Shown: positions 46,102-56,037, numbered from the stretch's first letter. The stretch is DNA of 64,000 nt from Blautia massiliensis (ex Durand et al. 2017) (GCF_001487165.1 NZ_LN913006.1:1301293-1365292), one strand, 5' to 3'. Notes: generated from the sequence alone by a model not told the origin. Numbers and translations are program-made.

Positions 46102-47956
46102 GGCAGACACCTCCTTTAAATTTCATAGCTCCACATGCGGAACATTTCTGACGGCAGTTTTCCGTCACAACACCCTCTTTTGCACGCTGCCATTCACGCT
46201 CCAGGAATCTGCGGCTGACACCGGTATCAATGAAATCCCATGGAAGGATCTCATCCAGGCTTCTTTCACGAAGTGTGTAGAATGTCATATCCACTCCGCA
46301 TTCAGCCATAGCTTCCTTCCAGATATCATAATCAAAATTCTCTGTCCAGGCATCGTAAAGGGCACCTTTTTCATAAGCCCTCAGGATCACATCCGCGCAT
46401 CGTCTGTCCCCGCGTGCGAGAAATCCTTCCAGAGCTGTTACATCCGGTTCATGCCAGTTATAACGGATACTTCTCTGATTCAGCTGGGCGCGGACCTCAT
46501 TTTTAACCACCTTGGCTTTTTCCACAAAATCCTGCTCTGTATACATTGGGGCCCACTGAAATGGGGTAAACGGCTTCGGCACAAAGAAAGATGTGCTGAC
46601 GTTGATCTGTACCTTACCTTTACGCTGTTCTTTCGGAACTACCTCATAATAGGTCTCTGCGATCTTCTGTGCCAGATGAGCAATTCCCTTCATATCGTCT
46701 TCTGTTTCTGTGGGAAGACCGAGCATAAAGTAAAGCTTCACCTGATTCCAGCCACCCTTGAATGCTTCGCCCGCACCATGGAGGATCACTTCCTCTGTCA
46801 GACCTTTGTTGATAACGTCACGAAGTCGCTGAGAACCGGCCTCAGGAGCAAAAGTCAGGCTGCTTTTCTTTACATCCTGCACTTTACTCATAACATCCAG
46901 TGCAAACGCATCGATCCTGAGAGATGGTAAGGAAATATTAACAGCCTTTCCATGAAACTCTTCGATCAGGAAGTTCACCAGTTCTTTCAGCTGGGAATAG
47001 TCACTGGAGCTTAAGGAACTAAGGGAAATCTCTTCGTGTCCTGTATTTTTCAGCATGATACGCGCCGATTCCTTCAAAGTCTCCACATCACGTTCACGGG
47101 TCGGACGATAGATCATACCTGCCTGGCAGAAACGACAGCCTCGAATGCATCCTCTCTGGATCTCAAGAGTTACACGATCCTGTGTTGCCTTAATGTGAGG
47201 AACGACCGGTGCCTCCACAGCACGATATTCCTTTTCCATATCAATGATCAGCTGTTTCTGGACCTTCTCAGGAACACCATCCGCCGTCGGTGCAAAGGAT
47301 GCGATCGTACCATCTTCTTTATAGGTAACTTCATAGAGAGACGGAACATAAATTCCAGGAATCTTAGCTGCTGCCAGAAGGAAATCTCTCCTGCTGCCGC
47401 CAGCCTTTTTATTGGCCTTGTATGCATCAAAAAGTGCATCATAAACCGTTTCCCCTTCTCCGATATAAAACATATCAAAAAAAGGTGCCAGCGGCTCCGG
47501 ATTATACGCACAGGCACCGCCACCAATCACAATAGGAAAATCCTCACCACGGTCTGCGCTCTTCAACGGGATACCACTGAGATCCAGTACCTGCAGAATA
47601 TTGGTGTAGCACATTTCGTACCCAATCGTAATTCCAAGAAAATCAAAATCCCGGATCGGTTCCTGGGATTCCAATGCAAACAACGGAATCTTCTTCTCCC
47701 TCATCACCTTATCCAGATCCGGCCATGGAGAAAAGAGGCGCTCACACCATACGTCCTCACGCTGGTTGAACATGTTATAGAGAATCATCATGCCCAGGTT
47801 TGACATGCCGATCTCGTAGACATCCGGGAAGCACATTGCAAAACGGATATCTACCGCATTTTTATCTTTCATTACGGAGTTGACTTCACCGCCGATATAG
47901 CGGGCAGCTTTGTCAACTTTGAGCAAAATTTCATCACTTAATGCTAATTTTCTCAT
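46085..47956 (-). CDS. TIGR03960 family radical SAM protein with B12-binding-like N-terminal domain
   Basis: 623 residues. An N-terminal Rossmann-like domain (SNLGMMILYNMFNQREDVWCERLFSPWPD, residues about 50-85) and a radical SAM core with CIRGCRFC (CxxxCxxC) for the 4Fe-4S cluster. Cysteines near the C-terminus (NCRQKCSACGAM) suggest a further metal site. The family's product is unknown. Always found beside the DUF2344 gene, RNase G and rplU in Clostridia, so a role in RNA or ribosome modification is a reasonable guess. Confidence 0.9.
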   Translation of the reverse strand: MRKLALSDEILLKVDKAARYIGGEVNSVMKDKNAVDIRFAMCFPDVYEIGMSNLGMMILYNMFNQREDVWCERLFSPWPDLDKVMREKKIPLFALESQEPIRDFDFLGITIGYEMCYTNILQVLDLSGIPLKSADRGEDFPIVIGGGACAYNPEPLAPFFDMFYIGEGETVYDALFDAYKANKKAGGSRRDFLLAAAKIPGIYVPSLYEVTYKEDGTIASFAPTADGVPEKVQKQLIIDMEKEYRAVEAPVVPHIKATQDRVTLEIQRGCIRGCRFCQAGMIYRPTRERDVETLKESARIMLKNTGHEEISLSSLSSSDYSQLKELVNFLIEEFHGKAVNISLPSLRIDAFALDVMSKVQDVKKSSLTFAPEAGSQRLRDVINKGLTEEVILHGAGEAFKGGWNQVKLYFMLGLPTETEDDMKGIAHLAQKIAETYYEVVPKEQRKGKVQINVSTSFFVPKPFTPFQWAPMYTEQDFVEKAKVVKNEVRAQLNQRSIRYNWHEPDVTALEGFLARGDRRCADVILRAYEKGALYDAWTENFDYDIWKEAMAECGVDMTFYTLRERSLDEILPWDFIDTGVSRRFLEREWQRAKEGVVTENCRQKCSACGAMKFKGGVCLEGKN

Positions 47957-48390
47957 TCTATTCCTTTCTAAAATTAGTAATATTTCACAAAGAATTTAAA
48001 GATATAAAATTCAGTGAAACATCAAAAATGTTTATATTTGTAAGCCAATTCTTGTGTAAAAAGTTGCTATAAAATGGTGCCCAAAACCCCGTTTGGTCAA
48101 AAATGGACATTTTTTCAACTTGCCAACAACGGTTATCATTACCCTCAAACAGTTAATATCCTGCGGATTTTCGCGAACTTATCGTAAAGAAAAATGGCAT
48201 TTTGTATATTAAAATACAATGCAATGCCAAATATCACTAATAGCACAAAATTGACATACCTTCTCCCTATTATAATCATCTATGGTTAGGATTTCAAGAA
48301 AATTGTGTTCTTAACTGTATATAGCGATTGCATCCTTGTGCAGGGAGAATAATCCGGACCCGGACTCCAGTAAGGTTTCCTGGCATTTCA
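47957..48390. other. Intergenic stretch without recognisable gene
   Basis: 434 AT-rich bases. It contains the leader of the radical SAM gene with a weak promoter candidate (TTTACA, 18 bases, TATAAA on the minus strand, about 48040-48062), an inverted repeat TTGTAT/ATACAA near 48205-48222, and no coding frame of interest. Part may be decayed sequence from the neighbouring pseudogene. Confidence 0.5.
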
Positions 48391-49159
48391 TCAGTATTTA
48401 AGAAGAAATTCCACCATCTGCGTATTTGCACATTTACTTTCCTCCATTTCAGGATAAGCTGTGACCAGAAATGACGGTGGCAGGTTTCGGATAATTTCTT
48501 TGTTTTCCGGATTTATATATGGATAAAACGAACTCTTTTTCCAGTGTTTCCCGTAAATATAGGAGGGAAGAAAAATCCCTATACTGTCCGGTTTGGTTGT
48601 ATAATACATTCCACTTGCCAGACCCAGCGCCCGAATTTTCAGATCATTTGGAACAACCTGAAAAGCCTTTGCCAATTCAGGACTTTTTAACATAGCGGCC
48701 AGATATACGCACACAGGCTCGCCCCCGCACTGGTTCCTGTCATATAAATATGTTCTCCGTCACCATCATAGGTTTCAAAATATCTCTTTGCATTTCCCAT
48801 TCCTGTCATCAGATCCTTAAGAATCTGCGGAAACAACGCTTCCGGTGCAAGCGGATATTCAAATGAGAACACCAAAAAACCTCTCTGACTCATTTCTGCA
48901 CAGAACAAATGGCCCTCTTCTTTTTCCCAAGGAGAAAACCGCCCCCGTGCAGGTTAAACATGACTGGAAGTTTTCCTTCATAATTTCGGGGACGGTAAAT
49001 ATCCATGAAATGACAGGGCTTTCCATCTCCCATATAGTCAATGTTACAAATGAGTTCCACATCTTCCGGAAACGGATATTCCGCTTCATGTTTTTTCAGA
49101 AAATTATCAAGAAGTTTTTCTTTTTTTGCGGTTTGCTGTGCAATCATTTTATTAAACAT
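48391..49159 (-). pseudogene. Frameshifted alpha/beta-hydrolase (HSL-type esterase)
   Basis: Three consecutive frames together read as one esterase: HGGGF oxyanion motif (frame 1, to 48890), GTSAGAS nucleophile motif (frame 2, 48687-48908), then a LPPSFLVTAYPEMEE segment (frame 3, to 48391). The second shift is explained by a TG duplication in a CTGTGTGCG run near 48711; the first lies near an A run at about 48930. The Asp and His of the triad that should follow are missing because the frame stops at 48391. So the gene has two frameshifts and a truncated 3' end. Confidence 0.8.
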
Positions 49160-49191
49160 GATTTCCCCTCCAGCTATGAAACAATCTACTA

Positions 49192-49653
49192 TTAATACAA
49201 ATGAATTTTCTTCTCTACAAGTCTGTCACCTTCATACTGCAATTTTACAGAAAAAAAGCGTTTTTCTCCTGAAAGGAGCAGATCAAGAAATACCTGATCC
49301 CCCTCCCATGCCGGAAGATTCGGCACCATGGCTTTGTCAACCCAGCAAAGTTCTCCCTCATCACATTCAATCAGTTCTCCTGTATATTCATCGGCCGTGA
49401 ACACACACATAAGTTCTGATTCGCATTCACTGTTTATAAATGTCACCAGGCCACGGAACTTATAGGAGGTAAGTGTCAGCCCTGTTTCCTCTTTCACCTC
49501 ACGAACAAGGCATTCTTCCGGAGTTTCCTGACTTTCCACATGCCCGCCAACGCCGATCCATTTGCCCTCATTCATATCATCCTGTTTTTTTACTCTGTGA
49601 AGCATCAGGAATTTATCATCGTTTTCTATATAACATAATGTCGTTGTCGTCAT
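49192..49653 (-). CDS. Nudix hydrolase (8-oxo-dGTP diphosphatase-like)
   Basis: 153 residues. The Nudix box GHVESQETPEECLVREVKEETGL fits Gx5Ex7REUXEExGU. The N-terminal TTTTLCYIENDDKFLMLHR resembles MutT-like enzymes that remove oxidised nucleotides. The frame opens at 49755; ATG 49653 follows AAGGGATC and is preferred. It lies 22 bases past the AEC transporter gene. Confidence 0.85.
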   Translation of the reverse strand: MTTTTLCYIENDDKFLMLHRVKKQDDMNEGKWIGVGGHVESQETPEECLVREVKEETGLTLTSYKFRGLVTFINSECESELMCVFTADEYTGELIECDEGELCWVDKAMVPNLPAWEGDQVFLDLLLSGEKRFFSVKLQYEGDRLVEKKIHLY

Positions 49654-49675
49654 TTGATCCCTTCTTTCAGTTCCA

Positions 49676-50602
49676 TCATCCTGCCACTGCCAGTGTGATA
49701 TAAACCAGGATTGAGACCACACAATACAGAGAATTTGTTGTGGATGCATAGGCACTGCTCTCTTTCTTTCTCAGAAAAGTCTGCATACTGAATGTAGCAG
49801 GCGAGGACATATATGTAATAACCGCCAGGTTCAGAAGCCTGGAACCTCCTACCAAATATTTTACTGCCATGAGAACTCCCGCAATCATCACTGCCTGCAA
49901 AAGGACTCTCAGCAATATGGTTTTGAGGCAGGGGCTGATAAGTTCCGGCGCAAGTTCCATACTGTACCCAACTACAATAAGAATAATCGGCGTAATAGCC
50001 GTTGTCAGAATATTCTCCACACTGAGATAACAATTGCCAAAAGGACTGTCCAAAAGCCGGGTGATCATTCGTGTCAGTCCCACAATAATTCCAAGAACCG
50101 TTCCTATAAAAGCAGGGGTTCGCAATGCACTGTAAAACAGGCTTTTTGCATTGATCGTTTCCCCGTTTTCCGTCTGTCCCAGCATTCCCATATACACACT
50201 GAATCCAAAAAGAAGTCCCGCAATATCCAGCACTGCAATCTGTGAAAGATTTTCGCTGCCACAAAGACTTGTATACAACGGGTAAGCCATCATTCCACCT
50301 TCATAGATACAGATCAGAAACGGAAGATATTTCTTATATGGCTCGTCCATAAATCTTTTCATCCAGAATCCTGCCCCAAATGAAATCAAGAGCATCACAA
50401 ACATGATCAGAACCAGAATTCCGATCTTTCCACTGTACTCTGCTGTTGCCAGTGCATGAAAAATTGCCACAGGAAGCATAATATTTGTTACCAGTGTTTT
50501 CATGTTATTGACACCACTCTGATCTAAAAGTTTCCATTTTCTGCACAGAATTCCAAGAATGATCATCGCCAGTACAGGCAAAACAATCTCCAAAACTTCC
50601 AT
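49676..50602 (-). CDS. AEC-family (auxin efflux carrier) permease
   Basis: 308 residues with about ten hydrophobic helices in two halves. It starts with VLPVLAMIILGILCRK and has the family's mid-protein LLDIAGLLFGFSVYMGMLG-like segment. AEC members export organic acids such as malate or other anions; the substrate here is unknown. It stands between the nuclease/ATPase gene and the Nudix gene. Confidence 0.85.
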   Translation of the reverse strand: MEVLEIVLPVLAMIILGILCRKWKLLDQSGVNNMKTLVTNIMLPVAIFHALATAEYSGKIGILVLIMFVMLLISFGAGFWMKRFMDEPYKKYLPFLICIYEGGMMAYPLYTSLCGSENLSQIAVLDIAGLLFGFSVYMGMLGQTENGETINAKSLFYSALRTPAFIGTVLGIIVGLTRMITRLLDSPFGNCYLSVENILTTAITPIILIVVGYSMELAPELISPCLKTILLRVLLQAVMIAGVLMAVKYLVGGSRLLNLAVITYMSSPATFSMQTFLRKKESSAYASTTNSLYCVVSILVYITLAVAG

Positions 50603-50641
50603 CTCTCTGTCTTCCTCTCCATTGTCTTTAATCTTTTGTTT

Positions 50642-52090
50642 TTATCTGTTTCTGTGCATCTGCAAAATCTTCATCACCACTTCATATACCGCCATATTCT
50701 CTCTCACCACCAGAGCCAGGCTCTCTTTCGCCTGATTCAAAAGATGAAAAAGTTTTCGTACACTGGAATATTTTTCCGCAGAGCACCTGGATCTTAAATA
50801 TCCTTTTTCGTCGTAATAATACTGTTCATCCAGCAATACAACGATCTTCTCCGCATCTCTCACTGCCTGGATACCAAGCTGTCCAGAACCCTCTGGCATC
50901 CGCTGCTGATATCCCTGTCCCGCAAAATCATTCAGAAAATTTTCCACCTCGCGGTCATTATTGGCATACACCACTGCAATATGCGGATACCATCTGGGGC
51001 TTCTTTTTTCCGGCAGGTGCATCATGTTCTGGATAAAAGAGGAAAGTTCCGCATTGGTACGGATCCGGTTTGTCAGATGGAATTTCTGAATCTCCGGTAG
51101 ATTTCCCAGGCTTTCCACAATGCTACGATCCATCTCTTCCGGTGAGATCACATCCTCGGAATCACTGGAAAAGATCACCGGCCTGTGCTCACTCCATGTA
51201 AGCAGAACCGATAATTTTTCCAGGGACAGAAGATGTGCTTCATCTACCAGAATGCTGCTGTAACAGCCAAGATCCGTCGTTCCGTCCAGCTGAGTATCTG
51301 CTAGAAAATCTATCCGCCGCAGACGTTCATGAAGAATCTTCCATTCTTTTCCCGCCTCTCCACAGTGAATGATACAGACTCTCTGGCGCACGGACAACTT
51401 CATCGCAATATCATAAAGCAACAATGTTTTTCCGGTTCCTGGAAGTCCGCTGAACCAGAAATATCCTCCTCTTTCTCCACGTATTCTCTTCAGAATCTGC
51501 CGTTCAATATCTCTCTGCTGGGAAGTAAGGAAATACTCTTTTTTGAGAAAACGCTCCGGTTCTGTCAGCGGAGAGATCAGATAAAGCTCTGCCTGAAACA
51601 GATCCTCGATATCTCCCTCATAGTCCGAGCTTTCTTTCTCCAATGCAATACATAGCTGTTTCCAGTCCCCCTCCACAATGTGATCATGATTGGTCAGTCT
51701 CACCAGATGATCTTCACTGCTGATATAGGTATACGACAGGATCGGTTTTCCAAAAACAGACAGATAATACCGGTTCTGGATCAGCTGTCTCCGGATAGCC
51801 TCGTCCGACACAATGCCGCTTTTCAGTTCAATATTCACGATCTGGTCATCTTTGATCTGAAGAAGATCGAACTCCTTTCCAAGCTTCGGGATCTGAAACG
51901 AATAGAAAAAGCGCAGCTTATACACTTCCTCCATATGCAGTTCCAGTTGCTTCACCAGTGCTTTCATACTTTCCAGTTCCCATTCTTTGATCCTGAGAAA
52001 AAAATCTCTGCCGGAAAGCTGGCGTTCCAGCTTCTGGACACATTCCATATTCTGATTTCTTGTAAGTGCATAGATCGATATTGCCTTCAT
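50642..52090 (-). CDS. PD-(D/E)xK nuclease-like domain fused to a DUF2075-type ATPase
   Basis: 482 residues. Residues about 55-130 look like a PD-(D/E)xK nuclease fold: D75 in GKEFDLL, E88 and K90 in IELKSG, and Q102...Y109. Then an ATPase region: Walker A GLPGTGKT (215-222), Walker B LVDEAH (281-286), VIFSSDSED sensor segment, and an NRIRT arginine region (341-345), as in DUF2075 superfamily 1-like ATPases. The C-terminal helicase half is short. It may be a DNA repair or defence component; related NERD-like nuclease-ATPase fusions exist. Lies 21 bases after alkD. Confidence 0.75.
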   Translation of the reverse strand: MKAISIYALTRNQNMECVQKLERQLSGRDFFLRIKEWELESMKALVKQLELHMEEVYKLRFFYSFQIPKLGKEFDLLQIKDDQIVNIELKSGIVSDEAIRRQLIQNRYYLSVFGKPILSYTYISSEDHLVRLTNHDHIVEGDWKQLCIALEKESSDYEGDIEDLFQAELYLISPLTEPERFLKKEYFLTSQQRDIERQILKRIRGERGGYFWFSGLPGTGKTLLLYDIAMKLSVRQRVCIIHCGEAGKEWKILHERLRRIDFLADTQLDGTTDLGCYSSILVDEAHLLSLEKLSVLLTWSEHRPVIFSSDSEDVISPEEMDRSIVESLGNLPEIQKFHLTNRIRTNAELSSFIQNMMHLPEKRSPRWYPHIAVVYANNDREVENFLNDFAGQGYQQRMPEGSGQLGIQAVRDAEKIVVLLDEQYYYDEKGYLRSRCSAEKYSSVRKLFHLLNQAKESLALVVRENMAVYEVVMKILQMHRNR

Positions 52091-52111
52091 ATTCCAACCC
52101 TTACCTGCTGT

Positions 52112-52813
52112 TTATTTCTTTATCCGCAGTGTCCTGAGATGATCCTTCTGCTCCTGTGTGATCCGGTAGCTTTCAATGGATTTCTGGATCGTCTTGTTAT
52201 GAGTCCAAATATCCATTCTCTGCTCTTCCAGGAATGGAAGGATCTTCTCATACTGTTTTGCCAGCGCTGTAGCAAAATACCAGGCTCGCATCATATTTAC
52301 ATAATATTCTTCCGAGCGGATCGTTGCCACTTTCTCCGGATATTCCGGTTTAAATCCTTCGTCCAGATAATGGCGCATCAGCATACTGATCCCGAACCGG
52401 ATGATATACGGCTTATCCGACTCCATCCAGCGATAAATCTCCCGGATAAATATATCACGGTGTTTTTTCATCATATGGAGCGCCAGCAGATCACAGGTCG
52501 CCCAGTTATCAATGTGCGGAAGAAAACGCTCCAGTTCTTTCAGACATTTATCATAATCTCTGATCTGCTCGATCAGCAGGCCATGGAGATTATTTTCCTC
52601 ATAATACTGATGAGGAAGAACCTTCAGGAACATTTCGGATCTTTCTGTTTTTCCAAATTCTTTTGCAAATTTCCGGAGTATCGGTGTCCGGATACCGATG
52701 ATCTTTTCTTTCTCCACAGTCGGAACCAGCCTTGCATGAAAATCCCGATATCCTGTATCCTGCATTTCAAACAGTCTTTTCCGGACATCCCGGATCATCT
52801 CTTCCTGATTCAT
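52112..52813 (-). CDS. AlkD-type DNA alkylation repair protein (HEAT-like glycosylase)
   Basis: 233 residues made of helical repeats. RDFHARLVPTV, IGIRTPILRKFAKEF, IDNWATCDLLA and MMRAWYFATALAKQ are typical of AlkD/AlkC (DUF1061), which remove alkylated bases without base flipping. An Asp and Trp residues of the active site are in the INDNWATCD-like segment. Its start overlaps the NhaC stop by four bases (ATGA). Confidence 0.9.
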   Translation of the reverse strand: MNQEEMIRDVRKRLFEMQDTGYRDFHARLVPTVEKEKIIGIRTPILRKFAKEFGKTERSEMFLKVLPHQYYEENNLHGLLIEQIRDYDKCLKELERFLPHIDNWATCDLLALHMMKKHRDIFIREIYRWMESDKPYIIRFGISMLMRHYLDEGFKPEYPEKVATIRSEEYYVNMMRAWYFATALAKQYEKILPFLEEQRMDIWTHNKTIQKSIESYRITQEQKDHLRTLRIKK

Positions 52814-54135
52814 TTATCATCCCCGCCTTTTATACCAAAGATCGCGATCAGAGAACTCACAAGCAGAAGCATGGGGTAAAACAGTTTCGGCATGATCTGA
52901 AAAGCAGAAAGCTCAAATCCCAGTTCCTTTGCCGCAGAAATGGCAACCAGCATCTGGGCTCCATATGGGATCACCCCCTGGAAAATACAGGAAAATGTAT
53001 CCAGGATAGAAGCTGTCTTTCTGGAAGTGATCTTATATTCCAGCGCCATTTCTTTTGCAATGGGGTTGGCCATAACAATGGCCACCGTATTATTGGCTGT
53101 TGCGATATCCATAGTTCCAACCAGAAGTCCCATACCAAGAAGTCCGCCTTTTTTCCCTTTAAAAACTCTCTGTATTCCAGAAAGCAGTGCTTCAAAGCCT
53201 CCATGCTCCCGGATCAGCGCACACATGGCTGCTACAAGGATAGCCACCATACAGGTCTCGAACATTCCGGAAACACCAGATCCTATATTGGTCAGAAGCT
53301 CCACCGGTGTGATATGTCCTCCAAGAAGCATGATAAATGCGCCGGAGATAATTCCGATCAGAAGTACCACAAATACATTGATGCCAATGATCCCGCCGAT
53401 CAGCACCAGAACATATGGAAAGATCTGTATAAGATGATAATCCTGTACCACTCTTCCCTGGATCTCTGTCTGAAAAGACAGGATAAGGATCAGGAGCAGT
53501 GTAACAACAGCTGCCGGAAATGCGATCCAGAAATTTTCCCGGAATTTATCTTTCATCTGACAGCCCTGACCGTTGCAGGCTGCGATCGTGGTATCAGAAA
53601 TAAAAGAAAGGTTGTCACCAAACATGGCTCCTCCCATCACCGATGCCACACAAAATGCCATATCAAAACCGGAAGCTTTGGAAACCGCTACCGCAATAGG
53701 GGTAAGAAGCGTGATCGTCCCAACGGAAGTTCCCATAGCCACAGATACGAAGCAGGCAACTACAAACAATACCGCAACAGAAAAACGTGCAGGTATCAGA
53801 GAAAGCATACAGTAGGCCACACTTTCTGCACTGCTGCGCCCTACAACACCCACAAAAGAGCCGGCAGTCAGAAAAATCAGAAGCATGGTGATGATATTTT
53901 TATCTCCTACTCCTTTTGCCATAAGCTCCAGCTTTCTGTCAAAGCTGATCGTTCTGTTCTGAACACATGCCACCAGGATCGCAGACAGAAAAGCCACAAC
54001 GATCGGTACATTATAAAATCCCATAGGGATCTTCATCACATACTCAAACAAAATCCCCAGTCCCAGATACAGGACCAGAAAAACACCGATAGGCAGCAGT
54101 GCGATCACATTTCCTTTTTTCTTCATTTCCTCCAT
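52810..54135 (-). CDS. NhaC-family Na+/H+ antiporter
   Basis: 441 residues with about 11 transmembrane helices. Segments typical of NhaC: GTSVGTITLLTPIAVAVSKASGFD and GGAMFGDNLSFISDTTIAACNGQGC, where conserved polar residues line the transport path. It exchanges Na+ (or an organic ion such as malate/lactate in MleN-type members) with H+. The stop overlaps the alkD start, so ion transport and DNA repair are co-translated here. Confidence 0.9.
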   Translation of the reverse strand: MEEMKKKGNVIALLPIGVFLVLYLGLGILFEYVMKIPMGFYNVPIVVAFLSAILVACVQNRTISFDRKLELMAKGVGDKNIITMLLIFLTAGSFVGVVGRSSAESVAYCMLSLIPARFSVAVLFVVACFVSVAMGTSVGTITLLTPIAVAVSKASGFDMAFCVASVMGGAMFGDNLSFISDTTIAACNGQGCQMKDKFRENFWIAFPAAVVTLLLILILSFQTEIQGRVVQDYHLIQIFPYVLVLIGGIIGINVFVVLLIGIISGAFIMLLGGHITPVELLTNIGSGVSGMFETCMVAILVAAMCALIREHGGFEALLSGIQRVFKGKKGGLLGMGLLVGTMDIATANNTVAIVMANPIAKEMALEYKITSRKTASILDTFSCIFQGVIPYGAQMLVAISAAKELGFELSAFQIMPKLFYPMLLLVSSLIAIFGIKGGDDK

Positions 54136-54328
54136 AAAACAATTCCCTTCATCACTTATTATTTTCCCGGCTTTTTTCTCCGGGTGATCTGTTTTCTATC
54201 ATATCATATTTCCCCATTCCTGTCCTGCTGCTGACGGAAACTTCTTCATATTTCCGTCACGATCCTGTTATCTCTGATATTTTTTACCTTATTTAACAAG
54301 ATTTTCACCAATTAAATCGTTCCTTCCG
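54136..54328. other. Divergent leader region between the antiporter and pgi
   Basis: AT-rich, with no credible coding frame. It carries the nhaC leader (minus) and the upstream part of the pgi promoter region (plus). Confidence 0.5.
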
Positions 54329-54357
54329 TTGAAATCCAAAGCTTTTTTCAGTATAAT
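54329..54357 (+). promoter_or_regulatory. Promoter of pgi
   Basis: TTGAAA (54329-54334), 17-base spacer, TATAAT (54352-54357), about 80 bases before the start. Confidence 0.75.
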
Positions 54358-54440
54358 TGGCTGTAGACAATTGTGAAAAAGATATCCGAAGGATTTATGT
54401 TGATATCTCTGATCACAGTCATTAAAGGAGGAATATGATT

Positions 54441-56024
54441 ATGGCAACATGGAAAAATCTGGACACTCTTGCTTCTTACAGCAAACTTAACAGTCTGAAA
54501 GATCACGTGAACATTGCAGAGGCAATGTCCGGCGAGCAGGGTGCAGAACGTGTAAAGAAGTACAGCGTACCGATGGCAGCAGGTCTGGCTTACAATTACG
54601 CAGCTAAGGAAGTGGACAAGACCGTTCTTGACGCACTTTCCAAACTGGCTGATGAGGCAGAACTGATCGAAAAATTCCAGGAATTATATAACGGCGCAGT
54701 GATCAACACAGGCGAGAAACGTATGGTCCTTCATCATCTTGCACGTACACAGCTTGGCGAGCCTGTTGTTGTTGACGGTGTGGACAAGCGAGAATTCTAT
54801 GTAGCTCAGCAGAAGAAAGCTGCAGATTTTGCAAACAAAGTACATGCAGGCGAGATCACAAATGAAGCCGGTGAGAAATTCACTACGGTTGTACAGATCG
54901 GTATCGGCGGAAGTGACCTGGGACCGCGTGCATTATATATCGCACTTGAGAACTGGGCAAAGGCAAACAACACCTTCAAGATGGAAGCAAAATTCATCAG
55001 CAACGTTGACCCGGATGATGCAGCTGCTGTTCTTGCATCTGTAGATCTTGCTCACTCTCTTTTCATCGTTGTATCCAAATCCGGTACAACACTTGAAACT
55101 CTGACAAATGAGGCATTCGTAAAAGACGCCCTTACAAAAGCGGGCCTGAACCCGTCCAGACATATGCTTGCTGTAACCAGTGAGACCTCTCCTCTTGCAA
55201 AGAGTGATGAGTACCTTACCGCTATTTTCATGGATGACTATATCGGCGGACGTTACTCTTCCGTTTCCGGCGTAGGCGGAGCGATCCTTTCCCTTGCATT
55301 CGGACCGGAAGTATTCGCAGACATCCTTGACGGAGCTGCCGAGGAGGATAAGCTTGCAACAAATAAGAACATTCTTGAGAACCCGGATATGCTGGATGCC
55401 CTGATCGGCGTTTATGAGAGAAATGTACAGGGATATCCTTCTACTGCAGTTTTACCATACTCACAGGCATTAAGCCGCTTCCCTGCTCATCTTCAGCAGT
55501 GTGATATGGAGTCTAACGGTAAATCTGTAAACCGCTTTGGTGAGCCAGTGGATTATGTGACCGGACCGGTGATCTTTGGTGAGCCAGGAACCAACGGACA
55601 GCACTCCTTCTACCAGCTTCTGCATCAGGGAACCAATATTGTTCCGCTTCAGTTCATCGGCTTTAAGAAGAGCCAGCTTGGTGTTGATGTTGATATCGAG
55701 AACAGCACAAGCCAGCAGAAGCTCTGTGCAAACGTTGCAGCACAGATCGTTGCTTTTGCATGTGGAAAAGAAGATGAGAACCTGAACAAAAACTTCAAGG
55801 GCGGACGTCCTTCCAGTATCATTGTTGGTGAGGAACTTACACCGAAGTCTCTGGGTGCGCTTCTTGCACACTTTGAGAACAAGATCATGTTCCAGGGCTT
55901 TGTATGGAACCTGAACAGCTTTGACCAGGAGGGTGTACAGCTTGGTAAGGTTCTTGCAAAACGTGTTCTCGCTCATGATACAGACGGAGCACTGAAAGTT
56001 TACAGTGATCTTCTTGATATCTGA
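54441..56024 (+). CDS. pgi: Glucose-6-phosphate isomerase
   Basis: 527 residues. VQIGIGGSDLGPRAL, VVSKSGTTLETLTN and SVSGVGGAILSLAFG match the sugar isomerase (SIS) domains; GEPGTNGQHSFYQLLHQGT holds the catalytic Glu and His. It interconverts glucose-6-phosphate and fructose-6-phosphate. The codon choice is more biased (few rare codons) than in neighbours, as expected for a highly expressed enzyme. ATG 54435 is in frame three bases from AAAGGAGG; ATG 54441 has nine-base spacing and is chosen. Confidence 0.96.
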   Translation: MATWKNLDTLASYSKLNSLKDHVNIAEAMSGEQGAERVKKYSVPMAAGLAYNYAAKEVDKTVLDALSKLADEAELIEKFQELYNGAVINTGEKRMVLHHLARTQLGEPVVVDGVDKREFYVAQQKKAADFANKVHAGEITNEAGEKFTTVVQIGIGGSDLGPRALYIALENWAKANNTFKMEAKFISNVDPDDAAAVLASVDLAHSLFIVVSKSGTTLETLTNEAFVKDALTKAGLNPSRHMLAVTSETSPLAKSDEYLTAIFMDDYIGGRYSSVSGVGGAILSLAFGPEVFADILDGAAEEDKLATNKNILENPDMLDALIGVYERNVQGYPSTAVLPYSQALSRFPAHLQQCDMESNGKSVNRFGEPVDYVTGPVIFGEPGTNGQHSFYQLLHQGTNIVPLQFIGFKKSQLGVDVDIENSTSQQKLCANVAAQIVAFACGKEDENLNKNFKGGRPSSIIVGEELTPKSLGALLAHFENKIMFQGFVWNLNSFDQEGVQLGKVLAKRVLAHDTDGALKVYSDLLDI

Positions 56025-56037
56025 TAAACAGATAGGT

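Noticed and set aside
46037-46930. 297-residue plus-strand frame inside the radical SAM gene
   Set aside because: Shadow frame without motifs or ribosome site.
48251-48276. TTGACA...TATAAT pair in the intergenic region
   Set aside because: Spacer is only 14 bases and no plus-strand gene follows.
51680-52879. 399-residue plus-strand frame opposite the ATPase and alkD genes
   Set aside because: It spans two real genes and their junction, with shadow-like composition.
52732-54234. 500-residue plus-strand frame opposite nhaC
   Set aside because: Composition is implausible (rich in His, Lys, Cys, Arg), no family motif, no ribosome site; the opposite strand encodes a clear NhaC.
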